Assembly: GCF_002699205.1 (NCBI RefSeq)
Contig: NZ_PABT01000045.1
Span: forward strand, 1 to 55,180
Direction: 5' to 3'
Source of the DNA: Allomuricauda sp.
GTDB taxonomy: Bacteria; Bacteroidota; Bacteroidia; Flavobacteriales; Flavobacteriaceae
DNA: 55,180 nucleotides
Shown here: piece by piece, positions 1-11,255 of the stretch
Numbering within the stretch: position 1 is the stretch's first letter
Layout: each line of letters opens with the position of its first letter
Translations under genes and position numbers: made by a program
The notes under the pieces: generated by a model
What the model saw: the letters and a program-made list of their open reading frames with translations, nothing else
Databases searched by the model: none
Told to the model about the DNA's origin: nothing

Positions 1-92
1 CAAGTCCTACACGACCAGCTCCTGCAGAATCCCCCAGGGCGGGAACGCAGCAAGGGTATGTGGTCGTAGCGGTGCGATGTAGGTAGCTTGCC
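1..92 (+). ncRNA. ffs: Signal recognition particle RNA (4.5S-like)
   Basis: This is the RNA of the signal recognition particle, which binds Ffh and targets nascent membrane and secreted proteins. The SRP domain IV core is visible: CCAGGGC, a GGAA-type tetraloop, then CGCAGCAAGG, with the asymmetric internal loop expected of the family. The outer stem closes the molecule: CAAG and CCTACA near base 1 pair with TGTAGG and CTTG at about 79-90, and GACCA pairs with TGGTC inside. A run of seven T at 93-99 directly after the closing stem acts as terminator. The 5' end may lie a base or two before the window. The length of about 90-100 nt fits the short bacterial type. Confidence 0.9.
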
Positions 93-120
93 TTTTTTTG
101 TACCCAAAAATCAGACGATT

Positions 121-930
121 ATGGATAAAAAAGTTGTACTGATCACCGGCGGTTCTTCAGGTATTGGTAAATCCATCGGGACCTATTTATCTACAAAGGG
201 ATTTACAGTCTACGGCACTACAAGAAACCCTAAAAACTATCCAGACTTTAACGAATTTGAATTGGTTCAATTGGATGTGAAAGATGTGGAAAGCATTCAA
301 AAGGCAGTTTCGTACGTGATTTCCAAAGAAAAAAGACTGGATGTTTTGATCAACAATGCAGGGGTTGGAATAACCGGGCCTATTGAAGAAACACCCCACG
401 AAGAGATACTTCATGTTTTTGATACCAATTTCCATGGCCCTGTACACATGATGAAGGCGGTGTTGCCACAAATGCGTGAACAGGGTAGGGGAACCATCAT
501 TAATATTACGTCGATTGCGGGTTATATGGGACTTCCCTACCGGGGGTTCTACTCCGCGACCAAGGGGGCCTTGGGACTTATCACCGAAGCACTGCGGATG
601 GAGACCAAAGATTTTGGCATAACCATCACCAACGTGGCCCCAGGGGATTTTGCGACCAACATCGCTTCTGGAAGGTACCATTCCCCAGTAATAAAAGGGT
701 CGGCCTATGAAGAAAAGTATTCTCAGACCCTCAAAGCGATTGATGATGATGTGGATAGTGGGGGAGACCCGATACAAGTTGCCGAAGCGGTGCACAAGAT
801 CATCCACCAGAAAAAACCAAAAGTGCACAATCCGGTGGGTGAATTTTTACAGAAGTTTTCGCTTAGGTTAAAGAAAATATTGCCGGACAAAGTCTACGAA
901 AAATTACTGCTCAACCATTATAAGTTGTAA
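121..930 (+). CDS. Short-chain dehydrogenase/reductase (SDR) family oxidoreductase
   Basis: A classical SDR of 269 residues, a normal length for the family. It has the NAD(P)-binding motif TGGSSGIG at residues 9-16, NNAG at 78-81, and a catalytic triad of Ser131, Tyr144 and Lys148 in the YSATK context. The ATG at 121 is chosen because the in-frame TTG at 88 lies inside the SRP RNA closing stem and would add residues before the first beta strand. The substrate cannot be read from sequence. The C-terminal part resembles SDRs acting on lipid or steroid-like substrates, but this is weak. It lies just downstream of the SRP RNA and is likely cytoplasmic. Confidence 0.9.
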   Translation: MDKKVVLITGGSSGIGKSIGTYLSTKGFTVYGTTRNPKNYPDFNEFELVQLDVKDVESIQKAVSYVISKEKRLDVLINNAGVGITGPIEETPHEEILHVFDTNFHGPVHMMKAVLPQMREQGRGTIINITSIAGYMGLPYRGFYSATKGALGLITEALRMETKDFGITITNVAPGDFATNIASGRYHSPVIKGSAYEEKYSQTLKAIDDDVDSGGDPIQVAEAVHKIIHQKKPKVHNPVGEFLQKFSLRLKKILPDKVYEKLLLNHYKL

Positions 931-968
931 TTTTACACCTATAAAATACTAATAGTAAATACTTAAGA

Positions 969-1625
969 ATGAAGTTTTTTATTGATACTGCCAATTTGGA
1001 CCAAATTAAGGAGGCACAAGAATTGGGTGTGCTGGACGGTGTAACCACCAATCCTTCATTAATGGCCAAAGAAGGTATTACGGGAAAAGATAATATTTTA
1101 AAACATTACATAGATATCTGTAACATTGTTGACGGTGATGTATCTGCCGAAGTGGTGGCCACTGAATTTGATGCGATGGTGAAAGAGGGGGAAGAACTGG
1201 CTGAGCTGCATGAACAGATCGTGGTTAAAGTTCCTATGATCAGGGATGGAGTAAAGGCATTGAAATATTTCTCGGACAACGGTATCCGTACCAACTGTAC
1301 CTTGGTATTCTCACCGGGTCAGGCACTTTTGGCAGCCAAGGCAGGCGCCACCTATGTTTCCCCGTTCTTGGGAAGATTGGACGATATTTCTACAGATGGA
1401 CTTAACCTTATTGCAGAAATTCGTTTGATCTATGACAACTACGGATTTGAAACTGAAATATTGGCTGCATCCATCCGCCATACCATGCACGTGATCGATT
1501 GTGCCAAACTGGGCGCGGATGTTATGACAGGACCTTTGTCTTCCATAGAGGGATTGTTGAAACACCCATTGACAGACATAGGCTTGGAAAAATTCTTGGC
1601 GGATTATAGAAAAGGTAATTCCTAA
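969..1625 (+). CDS. fsa: Transaldolase, TalC/fructose-6-phosphate aldolase subfamily
   Basis: A small transaldolase of 218 residues, the size of the decameric TalC/FSA subfamily rather than the ~320-residue TalB type. Asp6 lies in the FIDTAN start, TTNPSL is at 26-31, and the Schiff-base lysine is Lys87 in VVKVPM. It transfers dihydroxyacetone units between sugar phosphates in the non-oxidative pentose phosphate pathway. Transaldolase and fructose-6-phosphate aldolase activities cannot be separated by eye; in Bacteroidota these are usually annotated as transaldolase. It is 38 bases downstream of the SDR gene and is followed by a clear terminator. Confidence 0.93.
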   Translation: MKFFIDTANLDQIKEAQELGVLDGVTTNPSLMAKEGITGKDNILKHYIDICNIVDGDVSAEVVATEFDAMVKEGEELAELHEQIVVKVPMIRDGVKALKYFSDNGIRTNCTLVFSPGQALLAAKAGATYVSPFLGRLDDISTDGLNLIAEIRLIYDNYGFETEILAASIRHTMHVIDCAKLGADVMTGPLSSIEGLLKHPLTDIGLEKFLADYRKGNS

Positions 1626-1651
1626 GGAAAACAATCAAAATAATGAAGGAG

Positions 1652-1679
1652 GCCCTGAATGAAAATTCGGGGCTTTTTT
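1652..1679 (+). terminator. Rho-independent terminator after the transaldolase gene
   Basis: Stem GCCCTGAAT, loop GAAA, ATTCGGGGC (one G-U pair), followed by six T. It lies 26 bases after the transaldolase stop and just before the convergent lipoprotein gene. Confidence 0.85.
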
Positions 1680-1681
1680 GT

Positions 1682-3070
1682 TTATAAGGAAGTGTAAAGG
1701 TTGGCAAAACCATCCACTACGATGGTGTCTTTTGCAATAACGCACTTGTTCAGGCCATCTATGATCATGGCCATTTGCAGCTCTTTAAAATTTTCCCCAA
1801 AGAACTGTTTGCTCTGGTCCAGTTTGTATTCTTCCATCAGGTGCTTCCATTCCGTAAAATTGGTTCTTAGATTGATACCGATAAAGTTGTAGTGTGGATA
1901 TTTTTCCTCCAAGGAAGTTATGTGTCTGTTCACATTTCTAAAATGATTTTTTTGTTCGGCCGTCCAAAAATAGAAAACGGTATTCTTTTTATTGTTGGCC
2001 AAATCTTTTATGGAAACCCCCGTGTTGTTGAAATCCTTGACCATGAGGTTAGGGAGGGCAGTGTTCGGTTGTAGGTTCTTGATTCCTTTATATAGAAGGT
2101 CAATCTCTTCCTTGTGCGCGCTGTTCGATGACAATGACTTAAACTTTTCTATAAATGCGGTGGCCTCATCACTTGTTCTATGCTCCCTTAACAAATAATC
2201 CATGGCTACATTCCTGAATAGAATATCCCTTAGCTCCGTTTGACTCACCAAGCTGTCCACAAGAGCAAGTTTATGCTTGTTAAAGTGCAATCGGTCATTC
2301 ACGGGCTTTTTGTCCGTAGCGCAATTTTCCATACAGGTTGTATAGGACATATTGCCAAAATGCCATTTCATAAAATCGAAATATGGCCTAAAATAGGTAA
2401 GGTCCTTATTGTTGAAGTCTATTTTTTTGCGGTAAGCATAAAAATCCCCATCAAGTTCGTGGATAGTTTCCTCCCCGGTTTCCCTTTTATGATAGAAGGG
2501 ATATTTTTCTTTTGTGATATAGGCGTTGTAATCAATGGCCGCCTCTGCTACGGCCATGGCCCTTGGGGTAAGTTGGACATCAATGGCCAATTCTTTTAAT
2601 TGTTCGGCCTTTTCGGCGTGCAAGGAATCTATTTTGGCACTGAAAGCCTTGGGATCCAATTTGTAAAAATCTTTTACTATGGACTCTTCTTTCTCGTTCT
2701 TTAGGAAAATCTCGATCAAAAAGTTGTTTATTTCACTGCCCGTTCCCGAATAGACCAAGGATTCATCAAACTCAACGGTATTTAAACGGGCCACAAGACT
2801 ATCGCCCTGACTCAAATAAACATATTGCAGTTCTGGTGCATGGTCAAAGTGGTACAGACCTTCATCAATGCTGTCAAGACGAAAGGAGAAACGGTTTTTA
2901 TCATCCAATTTCACCGAATCCACATAAGAATCGTTGTGGTAGAGCACAACATAATCACTTGTCGGGTTCACAATTTCACCACCAAAAAATATGGAAGGAT
3001 TGTGAACTGAGGAATCAGAACAAGATACAAAGGTTGATGCTAAGGTGAGTCCAAGTAAAAATCTTACCAT
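1682..3070 (-). CDS. Thioredoxin-fold lipoprotein lacking the CxxC motif
   Basis: A secreted lipoprotein of about 462 residues. The start at 3070 gives a short signal peptide (MVRFLLGLTLAS) and a relaxed lipobox ending in TFVSC; an upstream in-frame start would place 13 residues before the signal. The N-terminal ~150 residues look like the beta-rich DUF4369-type domain that often precedes TlpA domains, and the middle is helical. The C-terminal ~110 residues follow the TlpA/AhpC fold (VFYFWTAEQ, then a FIGINL strand), but no cysteines stand where WCxxC is expected. A role in disulfide chemistry is therefore doubtful, and the function is unknown. Confidence 0.75.
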   Translation of the reverse strand: MVRFLLGLTLASTFVSCSDSSVHNPSIFFGGEIVNPTSDYVVLYHNDSYVDSVKLDDKNRFSFRLDSIDEGLYHFDHAPELQYVYLSQGDSLVARLNTVEFDESLVYSGTGSEINNFLIEIFLKNEKEESIVKDFYKLDPKAFSAKIDSLHAEKAEQLKELAIDVQLTPRAMAVAEAAIDYNAYITKEKYPFYHKRETGEETIHELDGDFYAYRKKIDFNNKDLTYFRPYFDFMKWHFGNMSYTTCMENCATDKKPVNDRLHFNKHKLALVDSLVSQTELRDILFRNVAMDYLLREHRTSDEATAFIEKFKSLSSNSAHKEEIDLLYKGIKNLQPNTALPNLMVKDFNNTGVSIKDLANNKKNTVFYFWTAEQKNHFRNVNRHITSLEEKYPHYNFIGINLRTNFTEWKHLMEEYKLDQSKQFFGENFKELQMAMIIDGLNKCVIAKDTIVVDGFANLYTSL

Positions 3071-3190
3071 ACAATAGGGACGATTCAGTTGATTACCAAA
3101 AATAAGCATCCCTTATAGCTAAACTTGTTAAGGGGTAGTTAAATGTTGTTAAATGGTATTTTTCTATCGTTCAAATATTGCCACTTTAAA

Positions 3191-3222
3191 TTAGAATTAC
3201 GAATCGTATTTAGCTACTTTTG
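3191..3222 (+). promoter_or_regulatory. Promoter of the ABC-F gene
   Basis: A perfect Bacteroidota -7 box, TACTTTTG, at 3215-3222 lies 20 bases before the ATG. A weak -33 element (TTAG, 3191-3194) is 20 bases upstream. Confidence 0.55.
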
Positions 3223-3233
3223 CAAAAAAATAA

Positions 3234-5587
<2,354 letters not shown>

Positions 5588-5803
5588 GCCATTTTTTTTT
5601 GTAATCCATTCAAATTTAATGATTTGATTTTTTTGGATATGACATTTGTCATAAAAACTAAATGTTAAGTTTGTGTTAAATGAAATTTGGGCCCCAAAAA
5701 AGGTGTGTGAATACAGTAAAAAAGTGTAAATTATCGAAGTTTTTGGTAGTTAATCGTGTTTTTATACTTAAAATAATAATAATCAACCTTTGATCATCAC
5801 ATA

Positions 5804-6334
5804 ATGAAAGCCCCCTTATCTACATTTTTACTTGGCCTTAGTTTGGTTTTTTCCATTTGTTCCACCGCCCAAAACACATCAAATATTTTATCATATCCAG
5901 CAGACAAGTTGGAAAATCATACGATTTTGTTTAATGCTGTGAACGCCACTGAACTGGGTGCTTTGCTTCAAAAATCTGGTCCCTTTACCATTTTTGCTCC
6001 CTCTGATGCGGCTTTTGAGAAGTTTTCAAACAACAAAATAATGGAGCTGATCAATGCAGAGGACAAAAGTGCATTGAAATCTTTGTTGACCTATCATATC
6101 GTTGCAGGCCAATTAACGGCATCCCGTATGTTGCGTGCAATTGGAAGAGGCAATGGAACAGCGAGGTTCACCACCGTTCAAGGTAAGAAGTTGACCGCAC
6201 ACCTGGATGGCTACGATATTGTGCTTACCGATCCGGTTGGAAATTCCGCTCGGATTACCACGGCAGACCTAAACCTTGAGAACAAGGGTGTGGTCCACGA
6301 GATTGATAGTGTGATCTTACCTGCCCAAATGTAA
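5804..6334 (+). CDS. Secreted fasciclin (FAS1) domain protein
   Basis: A protein of 176 residues with a signal peptide (to about ICSTAQ, residue 22) and one FAS1 domain. Visible features are the H1 box (GPFTIFAPSDAAFEKF), LLTYHIVAGQL, and the closing H2 region (GVVHEIDSVILP). FAS1 domains mediate adhesion or surface binding, and single-domain versions are common in Bacteroidota. The product is probably periplasmic or surface-exposed. The gene abuts pheT tail to tail with no spacer. Confidence 0.9.
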   Translation: MKAPLSTFLLGLSLVFSICSTAQNTSNILSYPADKLENHTILFNAVNATELGALLQKSGPFTIFAPSDAAFEKFSNNKIMELINAEDKSALKSLLTYHIVAGQLTASRMLRAIGRGNGTARFTTVQGKKLTAHLDGYDIVLTDPVGNSARITTADLNLENKGVVHEIDSVILPAQM

Positions 6335-8746
6335 TTAACGAAGTTCTGCCCCCAATTGATTTTGATACTGGGTCAAGAGTTTGCCCATTATCTTGTCAAT
6401 TTGCTTATCCGTAAGTGTTTTCTTTTCGTCCATCAAAGTAAAGCTGACCGCATAGGATTTTTTGCCCTCTGGAAGATTTTCGCCTGTATAAACATCGAAT
6501 AGGTTCACTTTTTTGAGCAGCTTTTTCTCTGTGTTCCAAGCAATGTCGTACACTTTCTGGAAAGAAACGGATTCGTCCAACAGCAAAGCAAAATCCCTGG
6601 TCACCTCTGGGAATTTCGGAATTTCCTTGAAAACTATGTTGTTGGTGCTGATTGATTTCAGTATGGCATCCCAATCAAGGCCTGCATAAAAAACTTCCTG
6701 TTTAATATCGAATCGCTTGAGCGCAGTCTTAGCGACCAATCCAAAAGAAGCCAATACCGTATTGTTTTTAACATAAGAAATGCCTTCAGCGTAATCTGTA
6801 TCTGTCACGGGTTCTGTATCAATATCCGATAGGCCCAAGCGCTCAAAAATATTATCCACGATACCCTTTAAATAGAAAAAATCCGATTTTCTGGAAGCTA
6901 CGGCCCAACTGTTCTGGGTACGTTCCCCAGAAATAAAAATGGAAAGGTGCTGTTTTTCCTGATAATCACCGTTTACTTTGTGATAGGTCTTGCCAAACTC
7001 AAACAACTTTAGGTCGTTCTTCTGTCTGTTATGGTTATAACTTACCGTTTGCAAACCGGAATGTAACATGGATGTCCTTAAAACAGATAGATCGGAACTC
7101 AAAGGGTTCAACATCTGGACGGCACTTTCATCTCCTGTGGCGATATCTGAAGAGACCAAACTATTGGTCATAATCTCAAAGAAACCTTTTGCCGCCAAGG
7201 TATTCCCGACCACATCTTGAATTCTATGGTTTTCAAATCGTGATGATTTGGCAATCGATGCATTTAGTTTCTCTTTGAAATCGATGTTGTTGTAGCCATA
7301 GACCCTTAAAATCTCTTCGATCACATCTACCTCTCTGGTAACATCCACGCGATAGGTGGGAATTGTGAGGCCAAGACCTGATTCCGTGACATTGTTGATA
7401 CGGATTTCCAACGAGGACAGGATTGATTTTATGGTATCTCGAGGTATTTCTTGGCCAATAAGTGAGTTTATTTTATTGAAAGTCAAGAATACCTGTCGTT
7501 CCTGCGGTTTTTTAGGGAACAGGTCAACAATTTCGGAGGTGATGTAGCCCCCAGCGATTTCCCTTAGCAAGAGTGCGGCCCTTTTAAGGGCGTATTTTGT
7601 CAAATTGATGTCGATACCACGTTCAAATCTAAAGGAGGCATCTGTGTTCAGCCCATGTCTTTTGGCTGTTTTCCTTATTGAAACCGGGTCAAAATAGGCA
7701 CTCTCTAAAAAAATGGATGTGGTATGTTCGGTAACGCCGGAATGAAGGCCTCCAAACACCCCTGCGATACACATGGGCCCTTCGGTATCACAAATCATCA
7801 AATCATCCTCGTGCAACTCTCGCTCCACTTCGTCAAGGGTCGTGAATTTGGTTCCGGCTGGTAAGGTTTTGACTTCGACCCTTCCACCCTTTATCTTGGC
7901 TGCATCAAAAGCGTGCAGGGGCTGTCCCAGTTCATGAAGCACATAATTGGTGACATCCACCACATTGTTTATGGGATTGAGCCCAATGGATCTCAACCGA
8001 TTTTTCAACCAATCTGGAGACTCCTGTACAATAAGGTTGCTTATGGTCACCCCACAATACCTTGGGGCCAGATCACTCTCCATAACCTCAACATCGATTT
8101 TTAAAGATCGGTTGTCAATGGAAAAGTTACTTGTGGAAGGTGTAACAAGTTCTTTTTGGATCTCTTTTTGTTCCAAACCTGCCTTTAGGTCGCGAGCTAC
8201 ACCGAAATGGCTCATCGCATCGGCACGGTTGGGGGTGAGCCCTATTTCAAAAACCTCGTCATTTTCAATTTCAAATACTTGGGAGCAAGGGGTGCCGGGT
8301 TCCAATTCTTCATTGAGCACCATAATTCCGTCATGGCTATCGCCAATACCAATCTCATCTTCGGCACATATCATGCCTTGGCTGACCTCTCCACGGATTT
8401 TCCCTTTCTTTATTGTCCAAGCCTCTCCCTCTTTGGTATAAAGCGTAGTGCCGACGGTGGCCACAGGTACTTTTTGGCCTGCCGCGACATTGGGTGCGCC
8501 ACAGACTATCTGTAAAGGGGCTTCTTGGCCAATATCCACCGTGGTTATCTTAAGTCTGTCAGCGTTTGGGTGTTTTTCACAGGTAAGCACATGTCCAACG
8601 ACAATACCCTTTAAACCACCCTTAACCGATTCAAACTGGGTAATGCCCTCAACCTCCAGACCTAAATCCGTTAAAAGTTCACCTGTTTTTTGAGCGTCCC
8701 AATCAATTTGCAAAAATTGCTTTAACCAGTTATAAGAAATCTTCAT
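6335..8746 (-). CDS. pheT: Phenylalanine--tRNA ligase beta subunit
   Basis: The beta chain of the alpha2beta2 phenylalanyl-tRNA synthetase, 803 residues as usual for the family. In order it has the N-terminal MKISYNWLKQFL start, an EMAP/OB tRNA-binding domain (~40-150), the B3/B4 editing domain (NVVDVTNYVLHELGQPLHAFD), the B5 domain (~400-475), the catalytic-like core and the C-terminal FDX-ACB domain (about 710-803, FPEVTRDFALLLDESV). pheS is not adjacent. A strong TAnnTTTG promoter lies 19 bases upstream. Confidence 0.97.
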   Translation of the reverse strand: MKISYNWLKQFLQIDWDAQKTGELLTDLGLEVEGITQFESVKGGLKGIVVGHVLTCEKHPNADRLKITTVDIGQEAPLQIVCGAPNVAAGQKVPVATVGTTLYTKEGEAWTIKKGKIRGEVSQGMICAEDEIGIGDSHDGIMVLNEELEPGTPCSQVFEIENDEVFEIGLTPNRADAMSHFGVARDLKAGLEQKEIQKELVTPSTSNFSIDNRSLKIDVEVMESDLAPRYCGVTISNLIVQESPDWLKNRLRSIGLNPINNVVDVTNYVLHELGQPLHAFDAAKIKGGRVEVKTLPAGTKFTTLDEVERELHEDDLMICDTEGPMCIAGVFGGLHSGVTEHTTSIFLESAYFDPVSIRKTAKRHGLNTDASFRFERGIDINLTKYALKRAALLLREIAGGYITSEIVDLFPKKPQERQVFLTFNKINSLIGQEIPRDTIKSILSSLEIRINNVTESGLGLTIPTYRVDVTREVDVIEEILRVYGYNNIDFKEKLNASIAKSSRFENHRIQDVVGNTLAAKGFFEIMTNSLVSSDIATGDESAVQMLNPLSSDLSVLRTSMLHSGLQTVSYNHNRQKNDLKLFEFGKTYHKVNGDYQEKQHLSIFISGERTQNSWAVASRKSDFFYLKGIVDNIFERLGLSDIDTEPVTDTDYAEGISYVKNNTVLASFGLVAKTALKRFDIKQEVFYAGLDWDAILKSISTNNIVFKEIPKFPEVTRDFALLLDESVSFQKVYDIAWNTEKKLLKKVNLFDVYTGENLPEGKKSYAVSFTLMDEKKTLTDKQIDKIMGKLLTQYQNQLGAELR

Positions 8747-8765
8747 ACCCCATTTTTAGAGGGGA

Positions 8766-8796
8766 CAAATATATAACAATAGCAGTACAGATTCAA
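8766..8796 (-). promoter_or_regulatory. Promoter of pheT
   Basis: On the minus strand TTG at 8796-8794, a 20-base spacer, then a perfect -7 box TATATTTG at 8773-8766, which is 19 bases before the pheT ATG. Confidence 0.65.
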
Positions 8797-8828
8797 CGAT
8801 AATAATGACCTTAGACCGTATGGTGTGT

Positions 8829-8857
8829 TTTGATTTAAAATGTATTTCCTACATTTA
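8829..8857 (+). promoter_or_regulatory. Probable promoter of the TlpA-like lipoprotein gene
   Basis: TTTG at 8829-8832, a 17-base spacer, then TACATTTA at 8850-8857 (one mismatch to TAnnTTTG). It overlaps an alternative upstream start at 8840 and so favours translation from 8876. Confidence 0.45.
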
Positions 8858-8875
8858 AGAAAAATCTTTCTCTTT

Positions 8876-10120
8876 ATGAATAAGATGGCCTTAGTAATGG
8901 TAGGGGTTGTATTATTGTCCACCTCTTGCAAAATCGACAGATCACCAAAATTGGAAAAAGGGGATTGGCTGGCGAAAATAGAGGTTTCTGAATCCCAACA
9001 GTTGCCTTTTGAGTTCACGCTGTCAACAAATGAAGATGGTGGGTATGTAATGGAAGTGTACAATGCGGACGAGGTTGTCACCATAGATGAGTTTACGTTC
9101 AATGGGGATTCCATTGATATACGTATGCCCATTTTTGAAGGTCATATTTCTGGGGTTTTTACGGAAAATAGTATAAAGGGCGAGTTTATAGAGGAGAGTA
9201 AGGAACGTAGGGTTCCATTTGTGGCCACATATGGGAAAGCCGACCGCTTTCAGGTCGGGGAGGATGCCGCAGTGAATATTTCCGGTATTTGGGAAACCTA
9301 TTTTGACGTGAACACTAGGGATGAATATCCCGCCAAGGGCATTTTTATGCAGAACGGAAATAAGGTCAAAGGAACTTTCAGGACAAAAGTCGGGGATTAT
9401 CGCTACTTGGAAGGGGTGGTAACCGGTGACAGCTTAAAGCTATCCGCTTTTGACGGTTCACACGTGTTTCTATTTTTGGCCCATGTGACGGACAGTACAT
9501 TGAACGGTAAGTTTTATTCGGGAGAGCATACGGTTGAGGAGTTCATGGGGGCCAGGAACGAAGCCTTTGAGTTGCCCGACTCCGATAAGCTGACTTTCTT
9601 ACGGGAAGGTTATGATAAATTCGACTTTTCTTTCCCTAACCCCGAAGGTAAAATGATCGGTATGGATGATCCCATGTTTGCCAACAAACCTGTGCTTGTT
9701 CAGATAATGGGGACCTGGTGCACCAATTGTTTGGATGAAACACGGTTTTATGTTGATTTTATAAAAAACAATCCAGATTTGGATTTGGCATTTGTTGGTT
9801 TGGCGTTTGAATACGCGAAAACCGAGGAGAAGGCATTCGAGGGCATCAATAGGCTCAAAGAAAGGGAAGAGGTCCCTTATCCAATTTTATTGGCCCAATA
9901 TGGAACATCCAACAAACAAAAGGCAAACGAAAAATTGCCAATGTTAAATCATATCCTATCTTACCCGACCACCATTTATATTGATAAAAATGGTGAAGTA
10001 CACAAAATCCATACGGGCTTTAACGGGCCGGCAACTGGCGACAAGTTTGTCGAGTTCAAAAAAGAGTTCAAGAAAACAATTGAAGAATTGGTCTTGGAGG
10101 AACCTGAAAACGAAAGTTAA
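8876..10120 (+). CDS. TlpA-family thiol-disulfide lipoprotein
   Basis: A protein of 414 residues. The start at 8876 gives a compact signal peptide with a lipobox ending in LSTSC (Cys18); an earlier ATG at 8840 falls inside the likely promoter. The middle (~30-240) is beta-rich and made of repeated strand pairs. The C-terminal TlpA/thioredoxin domain has the active site WCTNC and an AhpC-like spacing to a YPTTIYID cis-Pro region. It is likely lipid-anchored in the periplasm and acts as a thiol reductase or oxidoreductase with unknown partners. Confidence 0.85.
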   Translation: MNKMALVMVGVVLLSTSCKIDRSPKLEKGDWLAKIEVSESQQLPFEFTLSTNEDGGYVMEVYNADEVVTIDEFTFNGDSIDIRMPIFEGHISGVFTENSIKGEFIEESKERRVPFVATYGKADRFQVGEDAAVNISGIWETYFDVNTRDEYPAKGIFMQNGNKVKGTFRTKVGDYRYLEGVVTGDSLKLSAFDGSHVFLFLAHVTDSTLNGKFYSGEHTVEEFMGARNEAFELPDSDKLTFLREGYDKFDFSFPNPEGKMIGMDDPMFANKPVLVQIMGTWCTNCLDETRFYVDFIKNNPDLDLAFVGLAFEYAKTEEKAFEGINRLKEREEVPYPILLAQYGTSNKQKANEKLPMLNHILSYPTTIYIDKNGEVHKIHTGFNGPATGDKFVEFKKEFKKTIEELVLEEPENES

Positions 10121-10123
10121 TAC

Positions 10124-11241
10124 TTAAATGATGGTTGATTTGCCCAAATCGATGTTCTCATCGTTCATTAGGACATCATCTTCGATATCCACAATGTTGT
10201 GGGCTATAAAATCACCGACTTGATTGGTTCCGAATTGACTGTTTTCTTTTAAATCAGGGGTTACAACACCTTTTTTTAGAGATTTGTCCACGGCCTTTTT
10301 TACGGCCATTGCTTCTTCCGCCAATCCAAAATGTTCCAAAAGCATTGCCACGGATAGGATAGAGGCGATGGGGTTGGCAATGTCCTTGCCTTTGGCTTGT
10401 GGATAAGAACCATGAATGGGTTCGAACATTGCATTTTCTTCACCAACGGATGCGGAGGCCAACAATCCAATGGAACCACTGATAACACTGCCTTCATCGG
10501 ATAAAATGTCACCGAACAAATTTTCGGTCAAAATCACATCAAATTGATTTGGATTCAGAATAATCTGCATCGCAGCATTGTCCACAAACAAAAATCCAGT
10601 GCAACGTCCGGGTAGCTTTCACCAATTTTGGTAACCACCTTACGCCAAAGCCTAGAGGACTCAAGTACATTGGCCTTGTCAACCAAAGTAAGTTTCCTTT
10701 TACGGTTTTTCGCTGCTTTAAAAGCCAAATGGGCAATACGGCTTATTTCCCTTTCCGAGTATTCGCAGAGGTCGGATGCCACTGTACCTTCCTCGTTCAG
10801 TTTTTTCTCCCCGAAATAGATCCCTCCTGTAAGTTCTCGGTAGATGACAAAATCGGTGCCACTGATCACTTCCTTTTTTAAAGGTGATTTGTTCAGCAAG
10901 GTTGGATGGGACAAAACTGGTCTGATATTGGCAAAAAGCCCTAATTCCTTGCGTAATTGGAGCAATCCCTGCTCAGGCCTTACCTTGGCATTTGGGTTAT
11001 TGTCATATTTGGGGTCCCCAATAGCTCCAAAGAGCACAGCATCCGATTCCTTGCATAGTTTCAGTGTGGATTCGGGTAGGGGCACACCTTTTTTTGCAAT
11101 GGCAATGGCACCAACAGGGGCTTCTTTAAAAATAAAGTGTAGATTAAAGGTTTCTTCAACGGCCTCCAAACATTTTACTGCCTGGGCCAACACTTCTGGG
11201 CCAACACCATCTCCAGGAAGTAGAGCTATTTTGATTGTCAT
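10124..11241 (-). pseudogene. leuB: 3-isopropylmalate dehydrogenase, broken by a one-base frameshift
   Basis: LeuB oxidises 3-isopropylmalate in leucine synthesis. The N-terminal part (11241 to about 10595) has the dehydrogenase start IALLPGDGVGPEV and runs normally to YPDVALDF, then leaves frame. The C-terminal part (about 10591 to 10124) picks up at FVDNAAMQ and continues through ENLFGDILSDE and PIHGS. Adding one A to the five-A run at 10590-10594 (plus strand) restores LDFLFVDNAAMQ, exactly the family pattern, and gives about 372 residues. This is either a real inactivating mutation or a homopolymer read error. The gene follows leuA by 14 bases, so both would be one operon. Confidence 0.9.
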
Positions 11242-11255
11242 AAGGTAACCGTTAT

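Noticed and set aside
88..120. Upstream TTG start for the SDR gene
   Set aside because: It lies within the closing stem and T run of the SRP RNA and adds residues before the first beta strand.
10124..11241. Two separate genes, a 155-residue and a 228-residue dehydrogenase fragment
   Set aside because: They are the two halves of LeuB split inside one conserved motif; adding one A rejoins them.
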